From the NCBI GenBank assembly GCA_004194705.1, contig SADC01001226.1:124001-188000 (forward strand): DNA of 64,000 nucleotides. The letters run 5' to 3'. Shown piece after piece: positions 54,511-64,000 of this stretch. The stretch comes from Ditylenchus dipsaci. Taxonomy: Eukaryota; Nematoda; Chromadorea; Rhabditida; Anguinidae. Position 1 is the stretch's first letter, and every line of letters begins with the position of its first letter. The position numbers were made by a program, and so were the translations under genes. A model generated the notes under the pieces. That model did no database searches, was not told the origin of the DNA, and was given only the letters and a program-made list of their open reading frames with translations.

Positions 54511-55036
54511 GGCTAGGGGAAGATTGCCAAAAACGAAAATTGCCAAAACGATGATTGCCAAAACGAAAATTGCCAAAACGACGATTGCCAAAACGAAAAT
54601 TGCCAAAACGAAGATTGCCAAAACGAAAATTGCCAAAAACGAAAATTGCCAAAAACGAAAATTGCCAAAACGAAATTGCCATGACAATGAAAGCTTAGTG
54701 AATACGAACATATACCACTCAGTTCCACATAACGTACCCTTCATTTATCTATTCGTCTAAAGTGACTTAAGTCAAACCTAGATATAGTGACTCCTACAAT
54801 ATAGTGACACCTCAGAGTCAAGACAAATGTCGTTTTGGCAATTTTCGTTTTGGCAATTTTCGTTTTGGCAATTTTCGTTTTGGCAATTTTCGTTTTTGGC
54901 AATTTTCCTTTGGCAATTTTCGTTTTGGCAATTTTCGTTTTGGCAATCTTCGTTTTGGCAATTTTCGTTTTGGCAATCTTCGTTTTGGCAAAACATACGT
55001 TTGGCAATTTTCGTTTTTGGCAATCTTCCCCTAGCC
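54511..55036. mobile_element. 526-bp hAT-like foldback with tandem 'attgccaaaacgaaa' arms and exact 8-bp duplication
   Basis: Ends ggctaggggaagattgcc and ggcaatcttcccctagcc are perfect inverted repeats. The arms (54521-54680 and 54834-55025) each consist of about ten copies of a 15-bp unit attgccaaaacgaaa, inverted. The octamer cgattttg is repeated exactly at 54503-54510 and 55037-55044. The loop (54690-54830) includes a pogo-like half-end ('agtcaaacctagatatagtgac'). The highly repetitive open frames on both strands are a by-product of the 15-bp unit (no stop codon in it) and are not genes. Confidence 0.88.
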
Positions 55037-55150
55037 CGATTTTGTGGCTTTTTTTTTAATTTTTTAATCAAACATTTTACTCGGACAACTTGGAAATAAT
55101 ATAACACTGAACACCCGGTTAGAGGCTCACGTCTCAATATTTTTTCACTT

Positions 55151-55320
55151 TACAGTCAAACCTCGCCAACCCAGTTATACCCCACCCGATCAGACTGTAT
55201 TTGGCTGCGCTTGGCTTATTCTTAGTCAACTGACAACCTATTCTTAAACAACTGACACCCCAGTTATACGACACCTCAAGGCCCGTCTCCTAGGTGGCGT
55301 ATTACCGAGGTTTGACTTTA
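55151..55320. mobile_element. Pogo/mariner-like MITE
   Basis: Ends tacagtcaaacctcgcca and 'taccgaggtttgacttta' are inverted, with 'cccagttatac' repeated inside. About 170 bp, no coding frame. 55330-55950 beyond it shows no repeat or gene that I recognise. Confidence 0.7.
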
Positions 55321-55950
55321 TAAGAAAGTAGCTTAAAGCATCTTGTTATTGGACTGAACAAATAGTATTCATGAAACTACAATGAAAACCGAAAAAAAAA
55401 ATCATAATACTAATTTCATTTTCTTAATATATTTTTTTATGTTTCATGTTATTGTCTTGAAAGGAGGTTTGGGTAATCTTAGGTACTCTAAGTGTTTTGA
55501 GTACTCATTTACTGATATGCAGGTACTTTGGTCATTATCCAAAGGGTTTGGTAACATTTCGGCTGTTTTAGTAGTGCCCAACCCAAGGTGGGCTAGGCAC
55601 TCTAGAAGGGTTTACTTAGGATGCTGTTGGATGTACCTTTAGTGGATGATATTGAAAAGAACTGAATCAGCGCTATAAGACATATTTCACTGACATTTTT
55701 CATGCACAAAGTTCTTAACTTAAAAGACTATCGGCATTGATGACAATGGCAATTTCGAGTTTTTAAGTTGGCGGGACGGATTTTAAATGCAAAACATGTT
55801 TTCCGAATAATTAATTGTTTACATTCAACATTTAAATTTCATATATTAGTCTAGCCGGAGATCCCTGCAACGTAAATAGGTCATAGCTCAATGGAACTCT
55901 ACGACATCGTTCGATCTGGTTGTAGCCAACTTGGTCAAATAAAAACGACC

Positions 55951-56330
55951 TACCTTTATACATCTTTCAATGGTAAGCTCCCTTTCAGTTTTATGCGGGT
56001 AGTTGTTAAAAAGGGCATGAGCATAGAAGAATTTCATGAATGACCTCGCAATTTAGAAGAGCTCATAGAAAGTTTTTATACTCCAGTGAGTAGTAAAGCG
56101 GTAGGGGAAGAAGCGTTAGCCAAACGATTGGCGGTATGGTCTGCCCATATTTTCCACACATAGAATACCAAATACGATACTTTGGCAACCAGGTCAAAAA
56201 TTGCGACCTACCTTTTCACATAGTTCAATGGTTATCTCCTTTTCAGTTTTGTCTGGATAGCTGTTAAAAAGGACATGAGCATAAAATAATTTCATGAATG
56301 ACCTCGCTTTATTTATTTTTTTCAAAGTAA
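55951..56330 (-). pseudogene. Tandemly repeated 3' segment of the RNase III duplication
   Basis: 'gcgggtagttgttaaaaagggcatgagc' with 'atttcatgaatgacctcgc' (55990-56050) is repeated as 56255-56305. The segment 56090-56310 is almost identical to 62365-62600 apart from single-base gaps. On the minus strand an acceptor (tttaacag) opens SYPDKTEKEITIELCEK before a GTAGGT donor, which looks like a short coding exon downstream of the RNase III exons of copy B. Confidence 0.5.
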
Positions 56331-56368
56331 TTCCATTGGGATATTTAGTTTGATCAAATATTCAGTGG

Positions 56369-59300
56369 CTATTTCACTGGAAAGAGAAAATCACGCACTA
56401 AGCTTTGACAGACCATCTTATTTCTTATTGCCTCAGTAGCAATGTCTTTTTGGAAACTATAATTCTTTTCGAAAACAGGAGTCATTGCAGTCGTATAGGT
56501 CTGCTTCTTTAGAAGGGGATAGAAAGTATGCCAGACGATTTTGAGATTTAGGCTACAGTCCTTAAAATATAAAAAAATCTGTAGAAAATGAAGATTAAAT
56601 GATTCTCCTTACACAGAAGACGGCTCCAACCAATGCCTCAAATATGTCTGCCAAATACTTAGAAGATGGGATTTCCAACAAATGTTCCGGATCCCGAAAT
56701 GAATAATATGCTGTAAATAAAATGAGGATTATACAGCGTGGTCCAAGAAAATCTTACCATTTAAAATACCCATAATTTTTTTCTCTTTAAAGGCTAATAC
56801 TTTTTATCCTGTGCTTATAATCAATTAGAATCGAAAAATAAACCTTTCAAATAAAATTTAGAGTAAAAAAATTTGAAGTCCTGAAAAAGTATAAAAAAAA
56901 TTTTAAAAGCAGGTATTTGCACTCGTGCTTCTTTATGCAGACTGGAATTTCACATTTTTAACACACTTTAGTTAATAAAAATGCAAAAAATTAGTTTACC
57001 TTGTGAAATTTCAATTCGTGGGCTAACATAGCAAAATTTTATTTCTTGTTAAGCTCTTATGTGCCTCTCAAGTTTGTCGTAATCAACTTCTGGTCGGTCC
57101 ATAATGATGTATCTTGTAAGGAGATATTCCAGGATCGCATCTCCAAGCAATTCTAGACGCTAAAATTTTTATCAAAAAGTGTTTCATAATAAATAAAGTA
57201 CAGAAATTTAACTGCACAAATGTTTTAATATTTCTTAATTCTTGAACTAGGACTAAGTAAGCAATTGCCAAAACAGAATCGGTTAAGAAAACGCAAATAA
57301 CAGCAGCGTAAAATATTTACTCAGGAGTGAGATGTAGGGTTTCTCGGATGGGTAAAATTAGAGCTTAATTGATTATAAAATTGGACAATCGTAGAGAATA
57401 TACAAACAGTAGCCCCTTTTTAATACTGTTCTTTTTTTTTTGAAAAACTTTGATTTTTTATTTATGTTTTTGTTAGTATATTCGAACCTTGCTACGATTT
57501 TTCAAATGGCTTTTCAAATATACAAAAAGGTTTCTTTTAGCTTTTGGAAGCAATTATACGCTTAATTGAAAAACTATCAAATTTTGACTAGAAAAACTAA
57601 TTCCAGAATAAAAAATAGCTTCTCGTTTTCATAGATGCCCGATTTTGTGAAATTTGCACCAAATTTGTAGAGGAGCTGCAGGGCTACATTTCGGTATACG
57701 ACTCATCCTGGCTAAATTGTACAATCCACCCAATACTCAAAATACACTAGAATTTATTTTTTCGCTGTTTTATGCCTTAAACATGCTTGAAACATAATTT
57801 TAGATGGCGGAAAGGTATTTAGCGTTAAAAAAAACTGAAATTTCGTACTTTTGCCGGACAATAGTTTTTGGAGCGAATCCACTTTTTTGGCGCAAATTTT
57901 TCTTTTGCGGGTTCTCTCAAAAAAAATCATATTTTTTCAAGGTTTTAACATCATCAGGTAGCCCTGCGATTCATCTTTCTGATGAAGTATCACTATTGCG
58001 TTATCTAATCTAACAATAAGGTCAAAGTATGAACCAAATATTGTTGTGACTTCCTTCGTACTTTGATCGGTTATCCGACATTTGCGCGCCAGAATACATT
58101 TTCATATCTGGACTTCAATTAAACCACCTAGATAGTGAATGAACCACCAGCTCAGTAATTTTTCATCCTAACAAGTACATCAACCATCGGGTAGTAGGTG
58201 GATAAACTAAATTTAACATTGAGTCAAGCGGTTTTATGTGTGTACCTCATTCAAACCATGAGCACTATTTTAAAAGACCAAAATACATTTTCATCAGACA
58301 AATTACCAGTGACTCGGACACACCTTCCCGAGTCCGCTAAAAAAAGTAAAAATTGCCACAGGTGAACATCCAGATTACCACTTGTACCGAATATGGATTG
58401 AGTGGACCGAAACCGTTAACTCGCTTATTTCAACCTCTCCACTAGTATTCATATACGAGATATATCCATCCATCCACTACCTCGGCATTAGGTACCGCTA
58501 ACTGGGTACTACTTCCTAAGGACTAAGTACCGATGTGTGACATTGCCTTTGTACTAACACTTGAGTACCTCTTCTTAGGTAAACGAACCACCTGGACGCC
58601 ATAAAGGGCATGAAACTACTGCAGAACTGGGGTTTCTGCAAGTCAAATCGCTGTTTTTGCATCATAAAACCGTGTTCAGGACACAATTCTTGTAAGGTAC
58701 AATGATTTTTAATTACTTACAGCTAATTCCAAAAATTTGAGTTCTTGAGGTGAATATCATGTAAGAGAGGTACCGGGGGTTTTTCTTACGCACCCTGAGT
58801 CTTAATGGTCGACTTATGACTGTTTTTAAAAATATGATGTCTGCTACCACCATGATTCGAAATTGTAACCTCAAAAATTTAGAGGGTGAATCTATCGGAA
58901 AGTGAATTACCACCACCAAAACATTGGCGATTTGGTGGTGATCTGGTGGTTTAATTGAAGTCCAGATATGAAAATGTATTCTGGCGCGCAAATGTCGGCG
59001 CGCAAATGTCGGATAACCCTTTGAACTTATTTGCAAGACTGCAATAAATAATACTTCATCAGAAAGTAGAATAAGAAAGCTACCTGATTATTTCAAACCT
59101 TGAAAAAATATGACTTTTTTGTAAAACAGGCATTATATTTATATTTTATTTTTTTGCATAATATTGACGTAAAATTTAAACTTCTGTCTAGCCTATACTC
59201 AAATTTTTTAAAGGGAAATTCGAAAATCTGACATTTGTGACCTGTGTCGACTTTTGGATTTTACGTCAAATGAGCTAATAATAAAAAGTTTTCCAAAATT

Positions 59301-60295
59301 GAAAGTGACAGGAAATGGGGTTGAAATCGTGACTTCGAGGAAATATCCTTATTTACTATGTAAAATGGTGTGACGGAAGCTTCACCATGCAAACACGTCT
59401 AAAAAGCTAAAAGAAATATTTTCAGAAGTTTATGAAAGTCGTGAATGTGCTAATCTTTTACTTGAAATTATTTTTCAAAGCATTTTGCTTTTGACCCAGT
59501 TTGTTACGGATGATCACCGGTTATTTACATTTTACAATTATAAACTTAATTCCAAGATATACGGTTTTAAATTACGGGGTCGCAGATCAGCGACGTTTGA
59601 CTGTAGATAATTAATACCGTATTTCCTGTAATAACGCCCCCCCCCTCGTTCAAAATCGTGTTCTTGGCGTTGTGTTTTGACCCACTTTTTGATTACTTCT
59701 CTCAAGCAAATTACCCCTCATTTTGTAGCTCATCTCACTGGCTACAATGAGAGGGTAATTTGCCTAAGAGAAGTATTCAAAAAGTGGGTCAAAAACACAA
59801 TGCCAAGAACACAATTTTGAACGAGGGGGGGGCGTTTATTACAGGAAATACGGTATCTAATCGTCAATTCCTTGTCAAACAAACACTCACCCCATTGCAT
59901 TTCAAGTAATAATTTCCTTCAATGATCCTTTTGAAGATGCATGAGTGAAAGATTCGGCAATCAGTTTTTGTCATTGAAAGTGTATCCAATCAATGTCTCC
60001 ACTTCTTCCAGATTGGCTTTACATACAATTTTTGATAAATTCTCTCCAATCGTCTGCTGAGCTCATTGTGGTTTCTGGTTGAGGAAGCTGTTTACCCACA
60101 TTTATTTGCAAGATTTCACTAGCAAGTCATATGTGGCCTTGTGTCCCATGTTAGAAGGTGAGATCCAATGTGAATTCGAACGAAATCAGCAATTGCAGAA
60201 GTTCCACATTTAGTTGGCACGTCAGAAATGGAGCTTACATCGAAAACATTTCTCTCCATCATTTCCTTACCAATCATGCACACACTTTTGTGCGA
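56369..60295 (-). CDS. Dicer-type RNase III domain fragment, copy B
   Basis: Exons (minus): about 59900-60066 (ATG 60064-60066), 57000-57159 (RLELLGDAILEYLLTRYIIM), 56613-56710 (AYYSFRDPEHLLEIPSSKYL then ADIFEALVGAVFC) and 56369-56560 (DCSLNLKIVWHTFYPLLKK ... stop 56369-56371). Here the second catalytic pair is intact (ADIFEALVGA), unlike copy A. Several single-base gaps relative to copy A break the frame in the first two exons, for example HIRS becoming HIRA-stop. Only the RNase IIIb-like region is present: no helicase, PAZ or dsRNA-binding domain was seen in the window. Intron 1 is enlarged by the 58069-59018 and 59614-59855 elements. Whether it is expressed as part of a larger gene to the right cannot be told. 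Confidence 0.6.
57300..58068. other. Intron of copy B, left part
   Basis: 57860-58020 ('ttggcgcaaatttttcttttg', 'atcatcaggtagccctgcgatt', 'atgaagtat') is related to 12830-12950 and returns partly inverted at 59035-59120, so it forms the outer arms of a larger foldback around the 58069 element. No gene. Confidence 0.5.
58069..59018. mobile_element. 950-bp hAT-like foldback, 'gcgcgcaaatgtcgg' termini, near-exact 8-bp duplication
   Basis: Ends ggttatccgacatttgcgcg and 'gcgcgcaaatgtcggataacc' are inverted (the right has the unit twice), arms of about 75 bp through 'ggacttcaattaaaccacc'. Flanking octamers ctttgatc (58061-58068) and ctttgaac (59019-59026) differ at one base. The interior (58330-58710) shares 'gcaagtcaaatcgctg' and 'accgtgttcaggacac' with 46865-46950. 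Confidence 0.72.
59614..59855. mobile_element. TACCGTA-family MITE
   Basis: Ends taccgtatttcctgtaataa and ttattacaggaaatacggta. Arms are almost perfect over 110 bp ('cgttcaaaatcgtgttcttggc', 'cactttttgattacttct') around 'ttttgtagctcatctcactgg', so this copy is recent. It lies in intron 1 of RNase III copy B. Confidence 0.85.
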
Positions 60296-60488
60296 TAACT
60301 AAAATGATAATAGCAGACTTTGAAAAATTTAACGTTATCAAGTCTAGATTGGTCTTTATAAGTATTTTTGACAGTTTTTTAATTTTCCAAAAAGTCTTTA
60401 AACTGCTGATGTTAAGATATTTTGCACAGTTGATATACCTTGTTTCTTTATTACATCCCGGTATATAATTTTTCAAACGACGGATCAA

Positions 60489-61870
60489 ATTGAAATGTAC
60501 CGCCTAATGTGTGAAATAAGGGGCAAAACTTTTTTTTGTCACAGATTCACTTCTTTTTGTCACAGATTCACTTTTTTCTGTCACAGATTTGATTTGTCAC
60601 AGATTCACTTTTTTCTGTCACAGATTCACTTTTTTTTGTCACAGATTTCCTCATTTCTGTCCCAGATTTAGCTCAAACCACAGGGGGACCAAGCACTTAC
60701 AAAATTGGTCAAAAAATTTTCTCTCATAACAGCCTGAAAGTTTTTCTATAACGTTTCTATCATGTTTTAAGCATTTTCGCCAAAAATTATTTTTCCGCAA
60801 AATTTTTGCCTTGGGGACCAAGGTAGTCCAAAGTTTTCAGGAGCCTGAAATGGGACCTTGGTCCCCCAAGCAAAAATTTTTGCGGAAAAAATAATTTTTG
60901 GCAAAAAATGCTTAAAACATGATAGAAACGTTATAGAAAAACTTTCAGGCTGTTATGAGAGAAAATTTTTTTGACCAATTTTGTAAGTGCTTGGTCATCC
61001 TGTGGTTTGAGCTAAATCTGGGACAGAAATGAGGAATCTGTGACAAAAAAAGTGAATCTGTGACAAAAAAAAGTGAATCTGTGACAGAAAAAGGGAATCT
61101 GTGACAAAAAGAAGTGAATCTGTGACAAAAAAAAGTATTGCCCTGAAATAAGCCGCCTTTTTTATTTTTTTGGCCGCCTTTTTTGAATTTCAAATAAAAT
61201 ATTGAAATTGGCCGCCTTTTTTTGTTGAATGTTTGCTTTTTTAAACCAAAATTTTTTTCTTTTCAAAAAATGATCGGCGAAATCGAATCCTTACGATATT
61301 TTCGACCAGACTGTAAAAACAGAACTGGCAAAATTTTTCAAAAATTATGTTGAAAAAAGTATCGGACCTAGGTGGGAAGGAACTTTTGGGGGTGCCGTTA
61401 TAGCGAGAGGTGATTGTAATTTGAACGTTTTTCAAATTTCAGCTTTTACGAGTTGGCATTTTTTCTTTCTATGTTAGCAAAGATGAAAGCCCAGAACTTT
61501 GGCTACTCACTAATTTAAAAAGTGTCAATTTGTAAAGTGAAATTATAAAATCTCACAAAAACCATTTAGCAGGTAAAGGCCGAAATAGCCGTCTAAGTGT
61601 TTTCGATTACATTTTCTAACTTTTTCCTATTAGTTCGTGATTGTTTTATACAATACATAGCCAAGATTCCGAGCTTTCATTTTTCTATTATTGAGTGCAA
61701 AATTACTAACAATTTAAAGCTAAAATTTGAAAAACATGGATTAACAAAAAAACAGGCGGCCATTTTAAAAAAAGGCGACCAATTTCAATATTTTATTTTA
61801 AATTCGAAAAAGGTGGCCAAACAAATAAAAAAGCCGGCCAATTTCACACATCAGGCGGTACATTTCACAT
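60489..61870. repeat. Outer foldback with 'ggccgcctttttt' units
   Basis: Left end 'tgaaatgtaccgcctaatgtgtgaaat' (60491-60517) and right end 61841-61867 are inverted. Inside, 61150-61225 carries 'ggccgccttttttgaatttc'-like units whose inverted copies are at 61750-61840. The left arm is split by the 60521-61144 foldback. The open frame 61597-61923 plus follows the right arm and is not a gene. Confidence 0.65.
60521..61144. mobile_element. 624-bp hAT-like foldback with tandem 'tgtcacagattcacttttt' arms and exact 8-bp duplication
   Basis: Ends gggcaaaactttt and aaaagtattgccct are inverted. Each arm has five to six copies of a 19-21 bp unit tgtcacagattcacttttt followed by a near-perfect stem of about 190 bp ('ttacaaaattggtcaaaaaa', 'cttaaaacatgatagaaacg'). 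The octamer gaaataag is repeated exactly at 60513-60520 and 61145-61152. Arms are nearly identical, so insertion or arm conversion was recent. Confidence 0.87.
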
Positions 61871-62329
61871 ACAGCCTTGAACGACAACCCGCCTTTAACG
61901 AGGGCCATAATTTAAGAAAATAATATAGCATTTATTCTCAAGTTCGTTTCTAAGGTTCATACTTTAAAAAATTTTTTTTATCCTCAATATAATGCGTTTG
62001 TTTATTTATTTAATCAAAAATGTTTTTAGGATAATTTTCGTAACTTTTGCTTAACTCTCTAAAACTCTTTTTATAATTCAAAGCCTTATCTGGTTCAACA
62101 TTTGAAAAAAAATTCTTTTCTTTCTGAGGAGCTAAATTTTTTGGCAACAAATAACAAAATCACATAAAAAAATAAATTGGAACGTATCAAAAGTTTCGAA
62201 AGAAAGGTAAATTGAGCTACTTTAAGGGGTAAAATGGAATTTCGCATCAAATTTATGTGTTTAATTTTCTATCAAATTTGAGTATCCATTTGAGTATCAG
62301 AGTGTCGAAAAAGTCTAGTTCCCGTACTG

Positions 62330-62800
62330 AAAGACTTTTTACCGGCTTGGCCGATGAAGAGCTCCCAGAAAGTTTTTATACTCCAGTGAGTAGTAAAGCG
62401 GTAGGGGAAGAAGCGTTAAAAAACGATTGGCGGTATGGTCTGCCCATATTTTCCACACATAGAATACCAAATATGCTACTTTGGCAACCAGGTCAAAAAT
62501 TGCGACCTACCTTTTCACATAGTTCAATGGTTATCTCCTTTTCAGTTTTGTCTGGATAGCTGTTAAAAGGACATGAGCATAAAATAATTTCATGAATGAC
62601 CTCGCAATTTTATTTATTTTTTTCAAAGTAATTCCATTGGATATTTAGTTTGATCAAATATTCAGTGGCTATTTCACTGGAAAGAGAAAATCACGCACTA
62701 AGCTTTGACAGCCATCTTATTTCTTATTGCTCAGTAGCAATGTCTTTTTGGAAACTATAATTCTGTTCGAAAACAGGAGTCATGGGAATTGGGCAAGAAG
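62330..62800 (-). pseudogene. RNase III array, truncated copy C
   Basis: 62355-62600 matches 56085-56310 and 62600-62795 matches 56320-56490 with single-base gaps. On the minus strand it covers only the end of the last RNase III exon (through 'KNYSFQKDIAT'-type sequence) and the short downstream exon. Homology stops abruptly near 62790, where unrelated DNA and the 62842 MITE follow. Confidence 0.6.
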
Positions 62801-62841
62801 TTGGCAATACAGTTCTAGGCGAAAAATTAGTAAGTTGTTAT

Positions 62842-63065
62842 CAGGGTTCACAGGCTGTGAATCACAGCTGAAAAAACGCAAAATCAGGATTTTGAACAAA
62901 AAATCTCTAACAATCAGGATTTAGAGCAAAAAAATCTCCAAAAATTAGGATTTCGAACGAAAAAATCTCCAAAAATCAACGATTTCCTGATTTTTGGCGA
63001 TCAAAAATCAGGATTTCAATTGAAAATCAGGAAAATCCTGATTAATCAGGACAGCTGTAAACCTG
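62842..63065. mobile_element. 224-bp hAT MITE with exact 8-bp duplication
   Basis: Ends cagggttcacaggctg and cagctgtaaacctg are inverted imperfect repeats. The octamer gttgttat is exactly repeated at 62834-62841 and 63066-63073. Interior made of 'aaaatcaggatttcgaac' / 'aaaaaatctcc' tandem words, again the short-repeat subterminal design. Confidence 0.85.
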
Positions 63066-63186
63066 GTTGTTATATTTACAAAAATAAATCAAGTGAATCA
63101 GCAAATAGATTTGCTAAATGTAAGATAAAAAATATTTTACCAGCATTTTACCAGCAAAATACTTTTCCACCCTTCGAAAAAATTCG

Positions 63187-63430
63187 GGGAAAAATTTTCC
63201 ACTGCCTTGAAAAGATTCCCCGCTCTCTAATATGTCCCCTTATATCTCAGCCTAGAGAAAATATTTTGCAAATCTGTTTCGGTGTTTTCTTATTACCACG
63301 AGTTTTCCTGATTCCACTTTTCAGATGTTGGTTGAGCACCCAAAATCTTAAAATCGACCTCAAAATTTTCCCACCTTTTTTGAAGTTGAACAATAACTCC
63401 CCCGGGGGACTTAATACAGAAAATACGGTA
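63187..63430. mobile_element. Worn TACCGTA-family MITE
   Basis: Right end 'ttaatacagaaaatacggta' (to 63430). The interior ('aaaatcttaaaatcgacctc', 'aacaataactcccccggg') follows the plan of 32527-32768. The left end is eroded ('ccccgctctctaatatgtccc'). Confidence 0.6.
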
Positions 63431-64000
63431 TTTATTATTTTTAAATAAAAGAAACTTATAAGTTGAGGGCTTATTTAAAAGCGCTGAGAATTGTGGTTCG
63501 AATACATAATTAACTTAACAAAAATGATTTAGAAAATGGGTCAACAAGCCGTTTTAAAAGCGCTTTGTGGCTAAAATTTTAAAGAGGTGTTTTGTCAGGT
63601 TTCGGACCAGAGACACGCAAAATCTGCTTTTGCAGAGTTGTTCAGCATGAAATTCTGTACCAGAATATACATTTGTCCCCAACCGTCCTCAGGGTGTTAA
63701 GGATCAGACTCTAAAAATTTCAAAACTAAAAACCTTTCTCTGAGTTTTCAAACAACCACATAATCATGGAAATAACAACCGAAAAATACAGGTTGTCTAA
63801 ATTTCGAGTCCTTTTAATTTGGTCATAAATTTTGATGGACATTTGTTAAGGAATTTATCAAAAACCAAATATTCATCAGATTTGATAAAACTTAAAAAAT
63901 TTACTTTAAACCAAGGGTTCACACTTTAAAGTAATTTTTTGTGATCAGCATGAATCTAAGTTTGCTTGTTCGACAGGGTTGAATGCGCTTTTGGCTATTT
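63431..64000. other. Right edge, no gene recognised
   Basis: AT-rich. 63630-63660 ('gttcagcatgaaattctg') is the stem word of the hairpin at 28457-28660. Nothing else was recognised. Confidence 0.4.

Noticed and set aside
54425..55137. Many overlapping open frames with FWQFSFWQF / [10 protein letters not shown] patterns on both strands
   Set aside because: They follow a 15-bp tandem unit that lacks stops; no start context, no domain, mirrored in both arms.
60521..61144. CRISPR-like spacing of about 20-bp repeats
   Set aside because: Spacers are only a few A/T bases, arrays are inverted arms of one element with a target duplication, and the genome is eukaryotic.
61597..61923. 108-aa plus-strand ORF rich in Lys/Phe
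   Set aside because: Its second half runs along the arm of the 60489-61870 foldback; no domain recognised.

Overview
The window is a repeat-choked, AT-rich (roughly one third G+C) piece of an animal nuclear genome. Three things point to a nematode or close relative: two secreted proteins built from ShKT (SXC) six-cysteine modules, an FMRFamide/FRPR-type peptide receptor, and an interstitial run of the hexamer TTAGGC. Genes are split by short introns (about 45-100 bp) and by a few multi-kb introns packed with transposons. No bacterial, rRNA or CRISPR feature is seen.

Layout. 0.2-12 kb: an FRPR-like GPCR on the minus strand. One 8.7-kb intron holds a MULE with a FLYWCH-type gene (1543-4255) and a hAT element (5664-8172), each with an exact 8-bp target duplication. 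12-23.5 kb: no host gene recognised, only MITEs and unique AT-rich DNA. 23.5-31 kb: two minus-strand ShKT secreted-protein genes. 34-42 kb: a plus-strand oxysterol-binding-protein-related gene (ORP) with a FFAT motif and the EQVSHHPP signature. A minus-strand membrane-protein gene lies inside its intron, and that gene's penultimate exon is itself split by a 663-bp palindromic element. 47.5 kb: first exon of a small secreted protein. 50.8-63 kb: an array of duplicated Dicer-type RNase III fragments, one interrupted by a Merlin element. The rest is nested MITEs.

The most unusual theme is a set of foldback elements. Their inverted arms are built from short tandem repeats, and several are bordered by 8-bp target duplications (42310-42554, 54511-55036, 60521-61144; 58069-59018 and 32907-33751 imperfect). 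The hAT element in the same window has the same design at its ends (arrays of a CATATGA motif) and a nearly or fully intact transposase gene. This suggests, but does not prove, that hAT machinery mobilises these foldbacks.

Several reading frames (ORP, ShKT gene B, RNase III copies) become open and correctly phased if one base is added to a homopolymer. Consensus errors of a long-read assembly are a likely cause, so 'broken' genes here should be judged with care. Exon limits were worked out by eye from splice sites and phase and may be off by a base or two.
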